A stretch of DNA of 35,648 nt, taken from positions 1-35,648 of the forward strand of contig JACKFD010000025.1 of NCBI GenBank assembly GCA_020632655.1, written 5' to 3'. The translations under genes and the position numbers were made by a program. Positions 26,065-35,637 of the stretch are shown in pieces. The notes under the pieces are model-generated. The model was given only the letters and a program-made list of their open reading frames with translations. It was not told the origin of the DNA and made no database searches. This stretch comes from Spirochaetaceae bacterium (GTDB lineage: Bacteria; Myxococcota_A; UBA9160; UBA4427). Numbering within the stretch: the stretch's first letter is position 1; each line of letters begins with the position of its first letter.

Positions 26065-28209
26065 ATGAGCGGACCCGACCCCCAAGACCGCGAGACCGGG
26101 AAGCCCGCGCGCAACGACTCCGCCGGCGAGACCGGGAAGCCCGCGCGCAACGACTCCGCCGGCGAGACCGGGAAGCCCGCGCGCAACCGCCTCGCCGGCG
26201 AGAGCAGCGCCTACCTCCAGCAGCACGCCGGCAACCCCGTCGACTGGTATCCCTGGGGCGAGGAGGCGTTCGATCGGGCTCGGCGCGAGGACCGCCCCGT
26301 GCTCGTCTCGATCGGCTACAGCGCCTGCCATTGGTGCCACGTGATGGAGCGCGAGTCCTTCGAGGATCCCTCGATCGCGGCGCTCCTGAACGAGCATTTC
26401 GTGAACGTGAAGGTCGATCGCGAGGAGCGGCCCGACGTCGACCAGATCTACATGGACGCCTCGCTCCGCCTGAACGGCCATGGCGGTTGGCCGCTCAACG
26501 CGATCTGTACGCCCGATGGTCGGCCCTTCTTCGTCGGCACCTACTTCCCGCCGAAGCGACGCGGCCAGTCGCCGGGCCTGCCCGAGGTGATCGAGGCCGT
26601 CTCGCGCGCCTGGCGGGAGCAGCGCGAGGCCGTCGAGGAGAACGCCGACCAGATCGCCGCCGCCCTGCGCGAGCGATCCGAGGGCGAGGCCCACGACGCC
26701 CCGGGCCTCACGACGATCCGGAAGGCCCGCGCCCTGCTGATGCGCAACGCCGACCTCGTCCACGGCGGCTTCGGCCGGGCCCCGAAGTTCCCCACGCCGA
26801 CGAACCTCGAGTTCCTGACGACGGCGCTCGACTTCGTCGACCACGACGAGGCGACCGCCACCGCGCGCTTCCTCACGCTCACCGCCCGCGAGATGGCGCG
26901 GCGCGGCCTCTACGACCAGCTCGGCGGCGGCTTCCATCGCTACTGCGTGGACGCGAGCTGGACGATCCCGCACTTCGAGAAGATGCTCTACGACCAGGGC
27001 CAGCTGCTCTCCTTCTACGCCGAGCTGGCGCGGCGCGCCCACGACGCGGGGGACCTGCTCTGGCCGATCCGCGAGACGATCGACTACATGCACCGCGAGA
27101 TGCGCGGCCCGGAAGGCGCCTTCTTCGCGAGCCAGGACGCCGACAGCGAGGGGCACGAAGGACGCTTCTTCGTCTGGACGCCCGAGCAGATCGCCGAGGT
27201 GCTCGGTCCCGAGGCGGACGCGTTCTGCGCGACCTACGGCGTGCGCGCGGGCGGCAACTTCGAGCACGGCACGACGCACCTGGTCGACGAGGCACGGGCG
27301 CCGCGTGGTGACTGGCAGGACGCGCGGGCGAAGCTCTTCGCCGCGCGCCGCCGCCGCGTCGCCCCCGCCACCGACCGCAAGTACGTCGCGGCCTGGAACG
27401 GCTATGTGATCTCGGGGCTCGCGCGCGCCGCTTCGGTCGTCGGCGAGGCGTCGTACCTCGAGGACGCGATGCGGGCGGCGGACTTCGTGCTCGAGACGAT
27501 GCGCGATGCCGACGGGGGGCTGCTGCGGGTCCACGACGCCGGGCGCGCACACACGACGGGCTTCCTCGACGATCATGCCGCCCTGCTCGTCGCCTGCCTC
27601 GACCTCCACCGCGCCGGAGCGGGCGCCCGCTACCTCGCCTCCGCCACGGCGCTCGCCCACGCGATCCTCGAGCGCTTCGCCGACCGCGAGCACGGCGTGC
27701 TCTATCTGACCCCTTCGGATGCGGCGCCCCTGATCCATCGCCCGCGCCCCGAGCACGACGGCGCCACGCCCGACGCCCAGGGGCTCGCCCTGCTCGGACT
27801 GACGCGACTCGCCGCCCTCGCCGACGACCACGCGCTCGAGGCCTTCGTCGAGCGGGCGATCCAGGCCCAGGCGCACGCACTCGAAGAGACGCCCCACGCC
27901 TTCCCCACGCTGCTGCGCGCCCTCGCGCTGCGCGTGCGAGGCGTCGCCGTCGCCGTCGTCGTGGGGGCGGAGGACGATCCCGCGCGCCGCGCCCTCGCGG
28001 CGCGCGCGCGGCGCGTGCTGCGCCCGGAGGACGCGATCGTGGTCGCGCGACCGGGTGAGGGTGCTATTCCCGGGGTCGCTTCCGACTGGCTCGCCGGGCG
28101 CGAGGCGATCGGCGGCCGGGCGACGGCGTATCTCTGTCTCGGGCGTGTCTGCTCGCTGCCGGTGCAGGATCCCGCGGCGCTGATCGCGGATCTCGTGCCC
28201 TCGGCATGA
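26065..28209 (+). CDS. DUF255 / SPATA20 (YyaL)-like thioredoxin-domain protein
   Basis: A 714-residue protein with an N-terminal thioredoxin-like domain (DUF255) followed by a long six-hairpin-glycosidase-like alpha/alpha barrel. The hallmark begins NRLAGESSAYLQQHAGNPVDWYPWGEEAF, then SIGYSACHWCHVMERESFED with the redox pair Cys88-x-x-Cys91, KVDREERPDVDQIYMDA, GGWPLNAICTPDG and GGFGRAPKFPTP. Homologues from bacteria to mammals share this layout; their activity is not established. It is a full-length copy. Oddly, the N-terminus is extended by tandem 12-residue repeats (ETGKPARNxxAG) before the family's normal start. It probably shares a divergent promoter region with the toroid protein gene at 25987. 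Confidence 0.93.
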   Translation: MSGPDPQDRETGKPARNDSAGETGKPARNDSAGETGKPARNRLAGESSAYLQQHAGNPVDWYPWGEEAFDRARREDRPVLVSIGYSACHWCHVMERESFEDPSIAALLNEHFVNVKVDREERPDVDQIYMDASLRLNGHGGWPLNAICTPDGRPFFVGTYFPPKRRGQSPGLPEVIEAVSRAWREQREAVEENADQIAAALRERSEGEAHDAPGLTTIRKARALLMRNADLVHGGFGRAPKFPTPTNLEFLTTALDFVDHDEATATARFLTLTAREMARRGLYDQLGGGFHRYCVDASWTIPHFEKMLYDQGQLLSFYAELARRAHDAGDLLWPIRETIDYMHREMRGPEGAFFASQDADSEGHEGRFFVWTPEQIAEVLGPEADAFCATYGVRAGGNFEHGTTHLVDEARAPRGDWQDARAKLFAARRRRVAPATDRKYVAAWNGYVISGLARAASVVGEASYLEDAMRAADFVLETMRDADGGLLRVHDAGRAHTTGFLDDHAALLVACLDLHRAGAGARYLASATALAHAILERFADREHGVLYLTPSDAAPLIHRPRPEHDGATPDAQGLALLGLTRLAALADDHALEAFVERAIQAQAHALEETPHAFPTLLRALALRVRGVAVAVVVGAEDDPARRALAARARRVLRPEDAIVVARPGEGAIPGVASDWLAGREAIGGRATAYLCLGRVCSLPVQDPAALIADLVPSA
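26092..26199 (+). repeat. Three tandem 36-bp repeats inside the DUF255 gene
   Basis: Copies at 26092-26127 and 26128-26163 are identical; the copy at 26164-26199 differs at four bases and encodes ETGKPARNRLAG, which joins the conserved family N-terminus. The repeat is in frame, so copy-number change would alter length by 12 residues without frameshift. Confidence 0.95.
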
Positions 28210-28287
28210 GGTCGATCGGAGCGTCGGAGCGGGCATAGGAACGAAGGCGGCGCCGGATTCGGGCGCGCAGGGGATGGGGGCTCGAGG

Positions 28288-29346
28288 ATGAGCGACGAGA
28301 GCAGGCGTGGGACGGAGAACTACGGGACCGGACACGACGACGGGCTGGAGCCCCTCGTGCCGCTGGACATCGGTCGGCTGGACACGGTCGACGCACTCGT
28401 CTCCGCGATGGGCAACACGGCCTTCGGCGGGCGTCGGCTGGGGGAGGCGGCCGATGCGCTCGAGGCGATGGTGCGGGATCCGGACTGCTTCCGCGTCGTC
28501 ACGATCTCGGGGGCGATGACGATCGCGAAGCAGGGTCTCGTGCTCTGCGAGATGATCGAGCGGGGCTGGGTGCAGGCCGTGGTGGCGACGGGCGCGCTCA
28601 TGACCCATGGGCTGGTCGAGGGCGCCGGCATGCTCCACTTCAAGCACCGCGCCTCGATGCGGGACGAGATGCTCTTCGAGCGCGGCTACAACCGCGTCTA
28701 CGACACGATCGAGCTCGAACGCAACCTCGACGACACGGAGGTCCTGATGTCGACGGTCCTGCGCAAGATCGCGCCGGGCTCGCCGATCTCGAGCCACGAG
28801 CTGCTCGGCCGGGTCGGCCAGTACCTCGACGAGAACGACGCGGGGCGCGCGATCCTGCGGAGTGCGTATCGCCGCAACGTGCCGATCTACGTGCCCGCCT
28901 TCTCCGACTCCGAGCTCGGTCTCGACTTCGCGATCCACAACCGACGGCTGCGCGACCGCGGCGAGGCGCCCCTCGCCTACGACCCCTTTCGCGACCTCGA
29001 GGACTTCGCCGTCCACGTCCGCAAGCACGAGACGCTCGGCATCTTCACGATCGGTGGCGGCGTCCCGCGGAACTGGGCCCAGCAGGTCGGTCCCTTCCTC
29101 GAGATCTCGGCCGACCGCCTGAAGGTCGAAGAGCCCGTCCGCCGCTACCGCTACGCCGTGCGGATCTGCCCCGAGCCCGAGCATTGGGGCGGCCTCTCGG
29201 GCTGCAGCTACACGGAAGGCGTGTCCTGGGGCAAATTCGTGCCCGAGAACGAAGGCGGTCGGCACGTCGAGGTCCACGCCGACGCCACGATCGCCTGGCC
29301 CTTCGTCGTGCGGGCCGTGATCGAGCGGCTCGAGAAGCGGCCCTGA
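28288..29346 (+). CDS. Deoxyhypusine-synthase-like protein
   Basis: A 352-residue protein of the deoxyhypusine synthase family, with a Rossmann-like NAD fold. TISGAMTIAKQGLVLCEMI and ATGALMTHGLVE are typical early motifs; TIGGGVPRNWAQQ is the glycine-rich NAD site; SGCSYTEGVSWGKF contains Lys316, matching the lysine that forms the enzyme-imine intermediate in the eukaryotic enzyme (motif E-A-V-S-W-G-K). Key chemistry residues therefore seem intact. Bacteria lack eIF5A, so the bacterial branch is thought to act on small polyamines (for example homospermidine-type synthesis) or an unknown acceptor. No polyamine gene is adjacent. The ATG at 28288 follows purine-rich GGGGATGGGGGCTCGAGG. It follows the DUF255 gene by 78 bases. 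Confidence 0.93.
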   Translation: MSDESRRGTENYGTGHDDGLEPLVPLDIGRLDTVDALVSAMGNTAFGGRRLGEAADALEAMVRDPDCFRVVTISGAMTIAKQGLVLCEMIERGWVQAVVATGALMTHGLVEGAGMLHFKHRASMRDEMLFERGYNRVYDTIELERNLDDTEVLMSTVLRKIAPGSPISSHELLGRVGQYLDENDAGRAILRSAYRRNVPIYVPAFSDSELGLDFAIHNRRLRDRGEAPLAYDPFRDLEDFAVHVRKHETLGIFTIGGGVPRNWAQQVGPFLEISADRLKVEEPVRRYRYAVRICPEPEHWGGLSGCSYTEGVSWGKFVPENEGGRHVEVHADATIAWPFVVRAVIERLEKRP

Positions 29347-29494
29347 CGCACAGCGGCGCCCGTGGCATGCTCGCGCGCAAGGGCGCCGGGCCGGGCCGCT
29401 CGGCCCCAGGGTCGGCCTTCCCGCGGCGAGGGAGGAGTACGCGACGGTCGAGAGGCCGCTCGGACCTCGACGCGCTGGCGCAGGGATGGAAGCC

Positions 29495-29985
29495 ATGACG
29501 ATGCACACGCCGAGCAGCGGAGCGAGCGTCGCAGACGGGGCGGGGCGGGGACCCGCAAGCGAGCGACCGCGCATCCTGATCGTCGACGACGAACCGACCT
29601 ACCGGGAGTACCTCGAGCGCTTCCTCTCCCGCGACGGGCTCGAGGTCCGCACGGCCGAGACGGGCGCCGAGGCGATCGCGCTCTCCCGGGACTTCGCTCC
29701 GGACCTGCTGCTGGCCGACTGGATGCTCCGCTGCGAGATGCACGGCATCGAGGTCGGCGAGGCGCTCCGGAATCGCTGGCCCGGACTGCGCATCCTGCTG
29801 ATGACGGGCTTCCCGACCGCCGACCTCGAGGCGGAGGCCGCCCGCGTCGGGATCGATGGCTTCCTCGAGAAGCCCTTCGCCCTCGACGACCTGTCCAGGG
29901 CGATCACGGCAGCCCTGGCCGGTCGGGGCGCCGGCGGCGGGACGGCCGGGCCGGCGACGGCAGCGAGAGCCGAGGACCCCGCCCG

Positions 29986-29989
<4 letters not shown>
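29495..29989 (+). CDS. Stand-alone response-regulator receiver protein
   Basis: A single CheY-like receiver domain of about 164 residues with no output domain. Using ATG 29495, the acidic pair is Asp31-Asp32 (LIVDDEPTYRE), the phospho-acceptor Asp75 (LLLADWML), the switch Thr104 (LLMTGFP) and Lys126 (FLEKPF). All catalytic positions are present, so it should be phosphorylated. The 24 N-terminal and 25 C-terminal residues are low-complexity Ala/Gly-rich linkers. Three ATGs compete (29486, 29495, 29501): AGGG at 29482-29485 favours 29495 and GGAAG at 29488-29492 favours 29501. No histidine kinase gene is near, so its partner is unknown. Its stop overlaps that of the convergent prfC gene. Confidence 0.9.
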
Positions 29990-31611
<1,622 letters not shown>

Positions 31612-32011
31612 GGCTTGGGGGCCTCGCTCTCGGGGCGGGGGGCGGACGGAGGCGGGGGCTGTCGCCGGCCCGCGCAGATCGACCCGCCGCGGGATCTCCG
31701 CCGCGCGGCCCGGGTCCGACTGCGCGGGGGTTCTACCGGGCATGGCGCGGGGTCGCAAGCGGGCGTCCGGAGCGGGCTCCCACGCGGTCGAAGGAGATCG
31801 CGGGACGCTGGAACGGCCGGGTCGTGCACACCGCCCTCGGCGACCCGATCGACGGATCGGCGGGATCGCGCGTCACGCCCCCGGCCGCGGCGGCGACCCA
31901 CCAGGGCGGACGCGGCGACCGGTCGCGGATCGCGTAGACTCCGCCCGCCCGGGCCCGCCACCGACCGACGGGGCGCCCCCGGACCCGCGAGCAGACAACG
32001 GGAGCCGACCC
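31612..32011. other. 400-base gap between divergent prfC and aldolase genes
   Basis: No gene is convincing here; the open frames are shadows or extensions of the flanking genes. TAGAAC on the minus strand (31730-31735) and TAGACT on the plus strand (31935-31940) are possible -10 elements for prfC and the aldolase. No riboswitch or repeat was recognised. Confidence 0.45.
31935..31940 (+). promoter_or_regulatory. Possible -10 element TAGACT before the aldolase
   Basis: TAGACT lies 71 bases before the ATG at 32012. The identical hexamer precedes the gene at the right edge of the window. Confidence 0.4.
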
Positions 32012-32905
32012 ATGACGATCTTCGACGACCAGCTCGCCAAGGTGCGCAAGGAGAAGGGCTTCATCGCGGCCCTCGACCAGAGCGGCGGCAGCACCCCCAA
32101 GGCCCTCGAGCTCTACGGCGTCCCCCGGACCGCCTACGCCAACGACGACGAGATGTTCGACCGCGTGCACGCCATGCGCACCCGCATCGTGACCAGTCGC
32201 GTCTTCGACGGCCGCCGCATCCTCGGGGCCATCCTCTTCGAGAACACCCTCGACCGCGACATCGCTGGCCAGAACTCCGCCGCCTACCTCTGGAACGAGA
32301 AGCAGATCGTCCCCTTCCTCAAGGTCGACAAGGGCCTCGACGCCGAGGCCGATGGCGTGCAGGTCATGAAGCCGATGCCGAACCTGGCCGCGCTGCTCGA
32401 CAAGGCGAAGGGTCGGAACGTATTCGGCACGAAGATGCGCTCGGTCGTGAAGCACGCGAGCGCCGGCGGCATCTCGAAGGTCGTCGATCAGCAATTCGAG
32501 ATCGGCCGCCGCATCGTCGACGCCGGACTCGTCCCGATCATCGAGCCCGAGATCGACATCCACGCCCCGGACAAGGCCGAGGCCGAGGCGCTGCTGCTGC
32601 GCGAGCTGACCTCGCACCTCGACGCCCTGCCCGCCGGACGCTTCGTGATGCTCAAGCTCACGCTGCCCGAGCAGGCCGATCTCTACGCGCCGTGCGTGGC
32701 GCATCCGAACGTTGCAAGGGTCGTGGCGCTCTCCGGCGGCTACAGCCGGGAGGAGGCCAATCGCCGCCTCGCCCTGAATCACGGCGTGGTGGCGAGCTTC
32801 TCGCGCGCCCTGACCGAGGGCCTCTCCGCGAGCCAGAGCGACGCGGAGTTCGACCGGACCCTCGACGCGGCGATCGAGTCGATCTTCCAGGCGTCGTCGA
32901 CCTGA
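32012..32905 (+). CDS. Class I fructose-bisphosphate aldolase
   Basis: A 297-residue cytoplasmic aldolase that splits fructose 1,6-bisphosphate into dihydroxyacetone phosphate and glyceraldehyde 3-phosphate through a Schiff base. The N-terminal KGFIAALDQSGGSTPKALELYG is diagnostic for the short bacterial class I type (staphylococcal-like, about 296 residues). FENTLDRDIAG, KVDKGL and PIIEPEIDI follow, and the Schiff-base lysine is most likely Lys215 in VMLKLTLPE. LSGGYSREEAN near residue 242 belongs to the phosphate-binding end. GGGAG at about 7 bases before the ATG sets the start. It is a single-gene unit, divergent from prfC. Confidence 0.96.
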   Translation: MTIFDDQLAKVRKEKGFIAALDQSGGSTPKALELYGVPRTAYANDDEMFDRVHAMRTRIVTSRVFDGRRILGAILFENTLDRDIAGQNSAAYLWNEKQIVPFLKVDKGLDAEADGVQVMKPMPNLAALLDKAKGRNVFGTKMRSVVKHASAGGISKVVDQQFEIGRRIVDAGLVPIIEPEIDIHAPDKAEAEALLLRELTSHLDALPAGRFVMLKLTLPEQADLYAPCVAHPNVARVVALSGGYSREEANRRLALNHGVVASFSRALTEGLSASQSDAEFDRTLDAAIESIFQASST

Positions 32906-32910
32906 ACGTC

Positions 32911-32925
32911 GCCCCGGGCCGGGGC
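32911..32925. terminator. GC hairpin after the aldolase gene
   Basis: GCCCCG and CGGGGC pair perfectly around a 3-base loop, 5 bases after the aldolase stop and before the convergent PilZ gene end. No T-tract follows. Confidence 0.42.
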
Positions 32926-32984
32926 CTCGATGCCGGGATCGCGCGCCGCGACGGCGCCGCGACGGCGAACCGGTCGGGCGCGGA

Positions 32985-33647
32985 TCAGACGGTCAGGATC
33001 GTCTGGGTGACGAAGCGCTCGAGGGTCTCGCGCTGCTGCGGCGCGACGGCGTTGAAGACGAGGCCCGTGTCGGGCAGCAGCTGGTAGGTCGCTTCGGCCT
33101 CGAGCGAGACCGCTCCCACGCGCGGCAGCGCGAGGTCGAGCTGGAAGCGCTGGCCGAGGGGGATCGCCTCGGGGCTGCGCATCAGGCAGCCGTTCTCCGA
33201 GAGCGAGAGGACCCGGCCGTCCCACTCGCGACCAGCGCGATGGCAGCGGGCCCGGAGCTGGGTGGCGACCCGCGGCGTCGAGCGCGGCTTGTCCTCGAAG
33301 ACCTGCTGCATGAGGCGGTAGAGATCGTGGAGGCCGGCCGGGCGCTTGACGGCGCCGACGACCCGTGACGGCACCTCGCTCGCGCCCCGCGCCCCGGTCA
33401 GGAGAACGATCGGCACCGTCCCCAGACCCGGTCTCGCCTGCAGCGCGTCGAGCTCGTCCAGCCGGCGCTCGTCCAGCAGCAGCATGTCGGCCGAGGTCGG
33501 GGCGCCGTCCGCGGCGGCCCGCTCGAAGGCCTCCGGCGGGATCAGGTGGTAGCCCAGACGGGCGAGGATGATGTCCGTCATCGGGCCGAGCGCCTCGCGG
33601 GAGGCGTGGTAGACGATGGTCCGTTGGACGAGGGGTTCCTGGAGCAT
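32985..33647 (-). CDS. Receiver-like / PilZ two-domain protein
   Basis: A 220-residue signalling protein. Residues 8-115 resemble a response-regulator receiver: a candidate phospho-acceptor Asp59 (MLLLDERR), Thr84 (VLLTGARG) and Lys101-x-Pro (VKRPAG), but the acidic pair at the end of strand 1 is missing (TIVYHAS), so Mg2+-dependent phosphorylation is doubtful. Residues 119-205 form a PilZ domain: Arg122-x-x-x-Arg126 (RSTPR) and SLSENG (148-153), close to the D/N-x-S-x-x-G motif with Ser in the first position, so c-di-GMP binding is plausible but not certain. It has no DNA-binding part. It is divergent from the PAS protein gene over 166 bases, a pairing that suggests a shared pathway. Confidence 0.85.
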   Translation of the reverse strand: MLQEPLVQRTIVYHASREALGPMTDIILARLGYHLIPPEAFERAAADGAPTSADMLLLDERRLDELDALQARPGLGTVPIVLLTGARGASEVPSRVVGAVKRPAGLHDLYRLMQQVFEDKPRSTPRVATQLRARCHRAGREWDGRVLSLSENGCLMRSPEAIPLGQRFQLDLALPRVGAVSLEAEATYQLLPDTGLVFNAVAPQQRETLERFVTQTILTV

Positions 33648-33801
33648 GATTTCGGATCGGGCGAAGGCTGGCGCGGATTGAGCCCGTCTTGCTGTGAGAA
33701 TGGTGCTCGGGCCCCGCGGGTTGGCTCGATCGGGGCTGGACCCGGGCCTCGGACCCCCGTCGAATCCCGCACGAGCGCGCGGGCTTCCACCGGGGGCCTG
33801 C

Positions 33802-33807
33802 TAGCTT
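33802..33807 (+). promoter_or_regulatory. Possible -10 element TAGCTT of a leaderless transcript
   Basis: TAGCTT ends 6 bases before the GTG at 33814 and no ribosome site is present, a spacing typical of leaderless genes. Confidence 0.42.
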
Positions 33808-33813
33808 ACTCGC

Positions 33814-34632
33814 GTGGAAGCACTCGACGACGCGATCGGAACCAAGGCCAATCGGGATCTGGGCAACTGGCTGATGTCCAAGCGCCTCCAGATCGAACGC
33901 GTGATGCAGGAGCGACTTGGCGCAGCCGCGCCCGCGGCTTCGGGCCCCGAGGCCGAGACGCTGCGACGCTTCCGGACCTTCTCCTCGACGGCTCTGCTGC
34001 GCGGAGAGGCGCCGCGACCGGTCCTCGACGGACTCCGGCCGAACGAGCGACGCGTGATGGCGTTGCTGTCGTGCTGGGCCGACGCAGCCGCGGAGCTGGC
34101 GGGCCCCGAGGCGGATGCGGTTCGCGAGGGGCTCGCGCCGCTGCTCGACGCCTTCCGCATCGCGATCCGCACGACGGGCTCGAAGCGCAAGTCGAGTGGC
34201 CGTCCGCGTGCCACGCGTCGTGCGATCACGGCCGCCATCGACCTCGTCTCCGATCTCTACTTCGCGATCGACGTCGACTCCGGCGAGATTCTCGACGCCA
34301 ATCCGGCCGCGGGCTCGGCCCTCGGCGTGACCCGCGACGCGCTGCTCGGGATCGAGTTCAACGCCTTCGTACCCGGCGAGTCGCAGGGGCCGTGGTGGAC
34401 GGCGCTCGACGCGATCGCCGAGGGTCAGGAGTCGCGCGTCTTCCTCGCGGCGATGCAGGACCGCGACGGGCGACGGCTGCGGCTCGAGGTCTCGGCGACG
34501 GGCTACCTGCGCAGCAACCGCACCATCGCCCTCGTCCTCGCGCGCCCCGCGACGAAGCTCGACGCGCTCATCGACGCCCGCTCGCGCGTGATCGCGCCGA
34601 CGCCGAGCGGCATCGCACCCGGCGTCGCCTGA
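33814..34632 (+). CDS. PAS-domain protein without output domain
   Basis: A 272-residue cytoplasmic sensor-type protein. Residues 1-135 are helical and not recognised; residues about 140-245 form a PAS domain (DLVSDLYFAIDVDSGEILDANPAAGSALGVTRDALLGIEFNAFV, then RLRLEVSATGYLRSNRTIALVLAR), the ligand- or redox-sensing fold. No kinase, GGDEF, EAL or helix-turn-helix follows; the C-terminus is a short disordered tail. It must signal through partners, perhaps the divergent receiver-PilZ protein (inference from context). The start GTG 33814 has no Shine-Dalgarno sequence but lies 6 bases after TAGCTT. The gene is convergent with the dienelactone hydrolase. Confidence 0.82.
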   Translation: MEALDDAIGTKANRDLGNWLMSKRLQIERVMQERLGAAAPAASGPEAETLRRFRTFSSTALLRGEAPRPVLDGLRPNERRVMALLSCWADAAAELAGPEADAVREGLAPLLDAFRIAIRTTGSKRKSSGRPRATRRAITAAIDLVSDLYFAIDVDSGEILDANPAAGSALGVTRDALLGIEFNAFVPGESQGPWWTALDAIAEGQESRVFLAAMQDRDGRRLRLEVSATGYLRSNRTIALVLARPATKLDALIDARSRVIAPTPSGIAPGVA

Positions 34633-34653
34633 GCGGCGACCGCGGACCGCACC

Positions 34654-35397
34654 TCAGGCCAGGCTTCGCCTCAGGAAGGGCACGACACGCGACCAGGCCC
34701 CCGACGCGGCCTCCTCGCGAAAGGCTCCCGGCCGGGTCCGATTGAGGAAGGCGTGCCCCGCGTCTTCGTAGCGGTCGATCTCGAAGGGCTGTCCGCTCTG
34801 TGCCAGAGCCCGTGCGAGGGCGTCCACGTCCGACTGCGGCACGAAGTCGTCCTCGACGCCGAAGCTCGCCAGCAGCGGCACGCGCAGCCCCCCGGCCGCC
34901 TCGATCGGAGAGCGCGGCTTCCGCTCGCGGTCGCGTCCCGACGGCCCGGCGAGCATCCCGGCGTCGTACGAGAGGATCCCGTAGAACGGAGCCGCAGCGG
35001 CGAAGCGATCCGACGAGCAGGCCGCGAGCAGCGCGTAGGTCCCGCCCATGCAGACGCCGACCACACCGACCCGGCGCCCGCGACACTCGGCCGTCGTCGC
35101 GAGCCAGTCGGCGCCGCGATCGAGATCGGCGAGCACGCGGGGATCCGAGAGCGAGCGGATCCACTCGCCCGGATCCCGGAGGCCACTCGCGTCGAGCTCG
35201 CGGTAGAGGTCGATCTCGAGCACGCCGAAGCCCTCCGCCGCGAAGGCGGCCGCGAGCTCCCGACTATGCTCCGAGGGGCCCCAGACGTCGTGGATCAGCA
35301 CGAGCCCCGGCCAGGCGCCTTCGCCGCCGGCCGGCCAATGGAAGCGGCCGAGCGGCACGTCCCGGACCCGTGTCGCCGTCGTCTCCCCGTCCGTCAC
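34654..35397 (-). CDS. Dienelactone hydrolase family protein
   Basis: A 247-residue alpha/beta hydrolase with the cysteine nucleophile typical of the dienelactone hydrolase family: Cys116 in GVCMGG, acid Asp183/184 in GVEDDFVP and His215 in AGHAFLNR. Asp37 in LVLIHDVWG stands where the classic enzyme has Glu36, which activates the cysteine. Known members hydrolyse dienelactone in chlorocatechol degradation, but many have other ester or lactone substrates and no chlorocatechol genes are near. The start is GTG 35397 with GGAGG 5 bases upstream; the frame is open further to 35439. A TAGCGT hexamer on the minus strand at 35476-35481 may be its promoter. Confidence 0.9.
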   Translation of the reverse strand: MTDGETTATRVRDVPLGRFHWPAGGEGAWPGLVLIHDVWGPSEHSRELAAAFAAEGFGVLEIDLYRELDASGLRDPGEWIRSLSDPRVLADLDRGADWLATTAECRGRRVGVVGVCMGGTYALLAACSSDRFAAAAPFYGILSYDAGMLAGPSGRDRERKPRSPIEAAGGLRVPLLASFGVEDDFVPQSDVDALARALAQSGQPFEIDRYEDAGHAFLNRTRPGAFREEAASGAWSRVVPFLRRSLA

Positions 35398-35475
35398 GTC
35401 CACCTCCGAAGGACCCCGCCGCCGTCGCGTCGACCTCACACGGACCGGGCGACGAGGGCGGGTTCGACGGGTCCC

Positions 35476-35481
35476 ACGCTA
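35476..35481 (-). promoter_or_regulatory. Possible -10 element TAGCGT for the dienelactone hydrolase
   Basis: The minus-strand hexamer lies about 79 bases before the GTG at 35397 and equals the one before the PQQ dehydrogenase. Confidence 0.35.
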
Positions 35482-35607
35482 CCGCAGCGGCCGGCGACGG
35501 AGGACGACCCGCGCGATCGCGGCCCCGCGAATCGATGCCCGGCGCCGACGGCGCGGGACCGACGCGCTCAGCACCCCGCGTCGCTGGCAGCCCCCTGCCC
35601 CCCTGAC

Positions 35608-35613
35608 TAGACT
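35608..35613 (+). promoter_or_regulatory. Possible -10 element TAGACT before the right-edge gene
   Basis: TAGACT is preceded 18 bases upstream by CTGGCA (35584-35589), a partial match to a -35 box, and lies 24 bases before the ATG at 35638. Confidence 0.42.
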
Positions 35614-35637
35614 GCGCCCCCTTCCGAGGAGACCCCC

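Noticed and set aside
25984..29574. A 1196-codon open frame on the minus strand
   Set aside because: It overlaps the well-supported DUF255 and deoxyhypusine-synthase-like genes, is rich in Arg/Gly/Val/Glu of low complexity and has no motif. It is an antisense shadow caused by strong G/C third-position bias.
35584..35613. A sigma-54-type promoter (TGGCA...TGC) before the right-edge gene
   Set aside because: The GG and GC dinucleotides are not at the required 10-base spacing and the -12 TTGC is not present; a TAGACT -10 element explains the region better.
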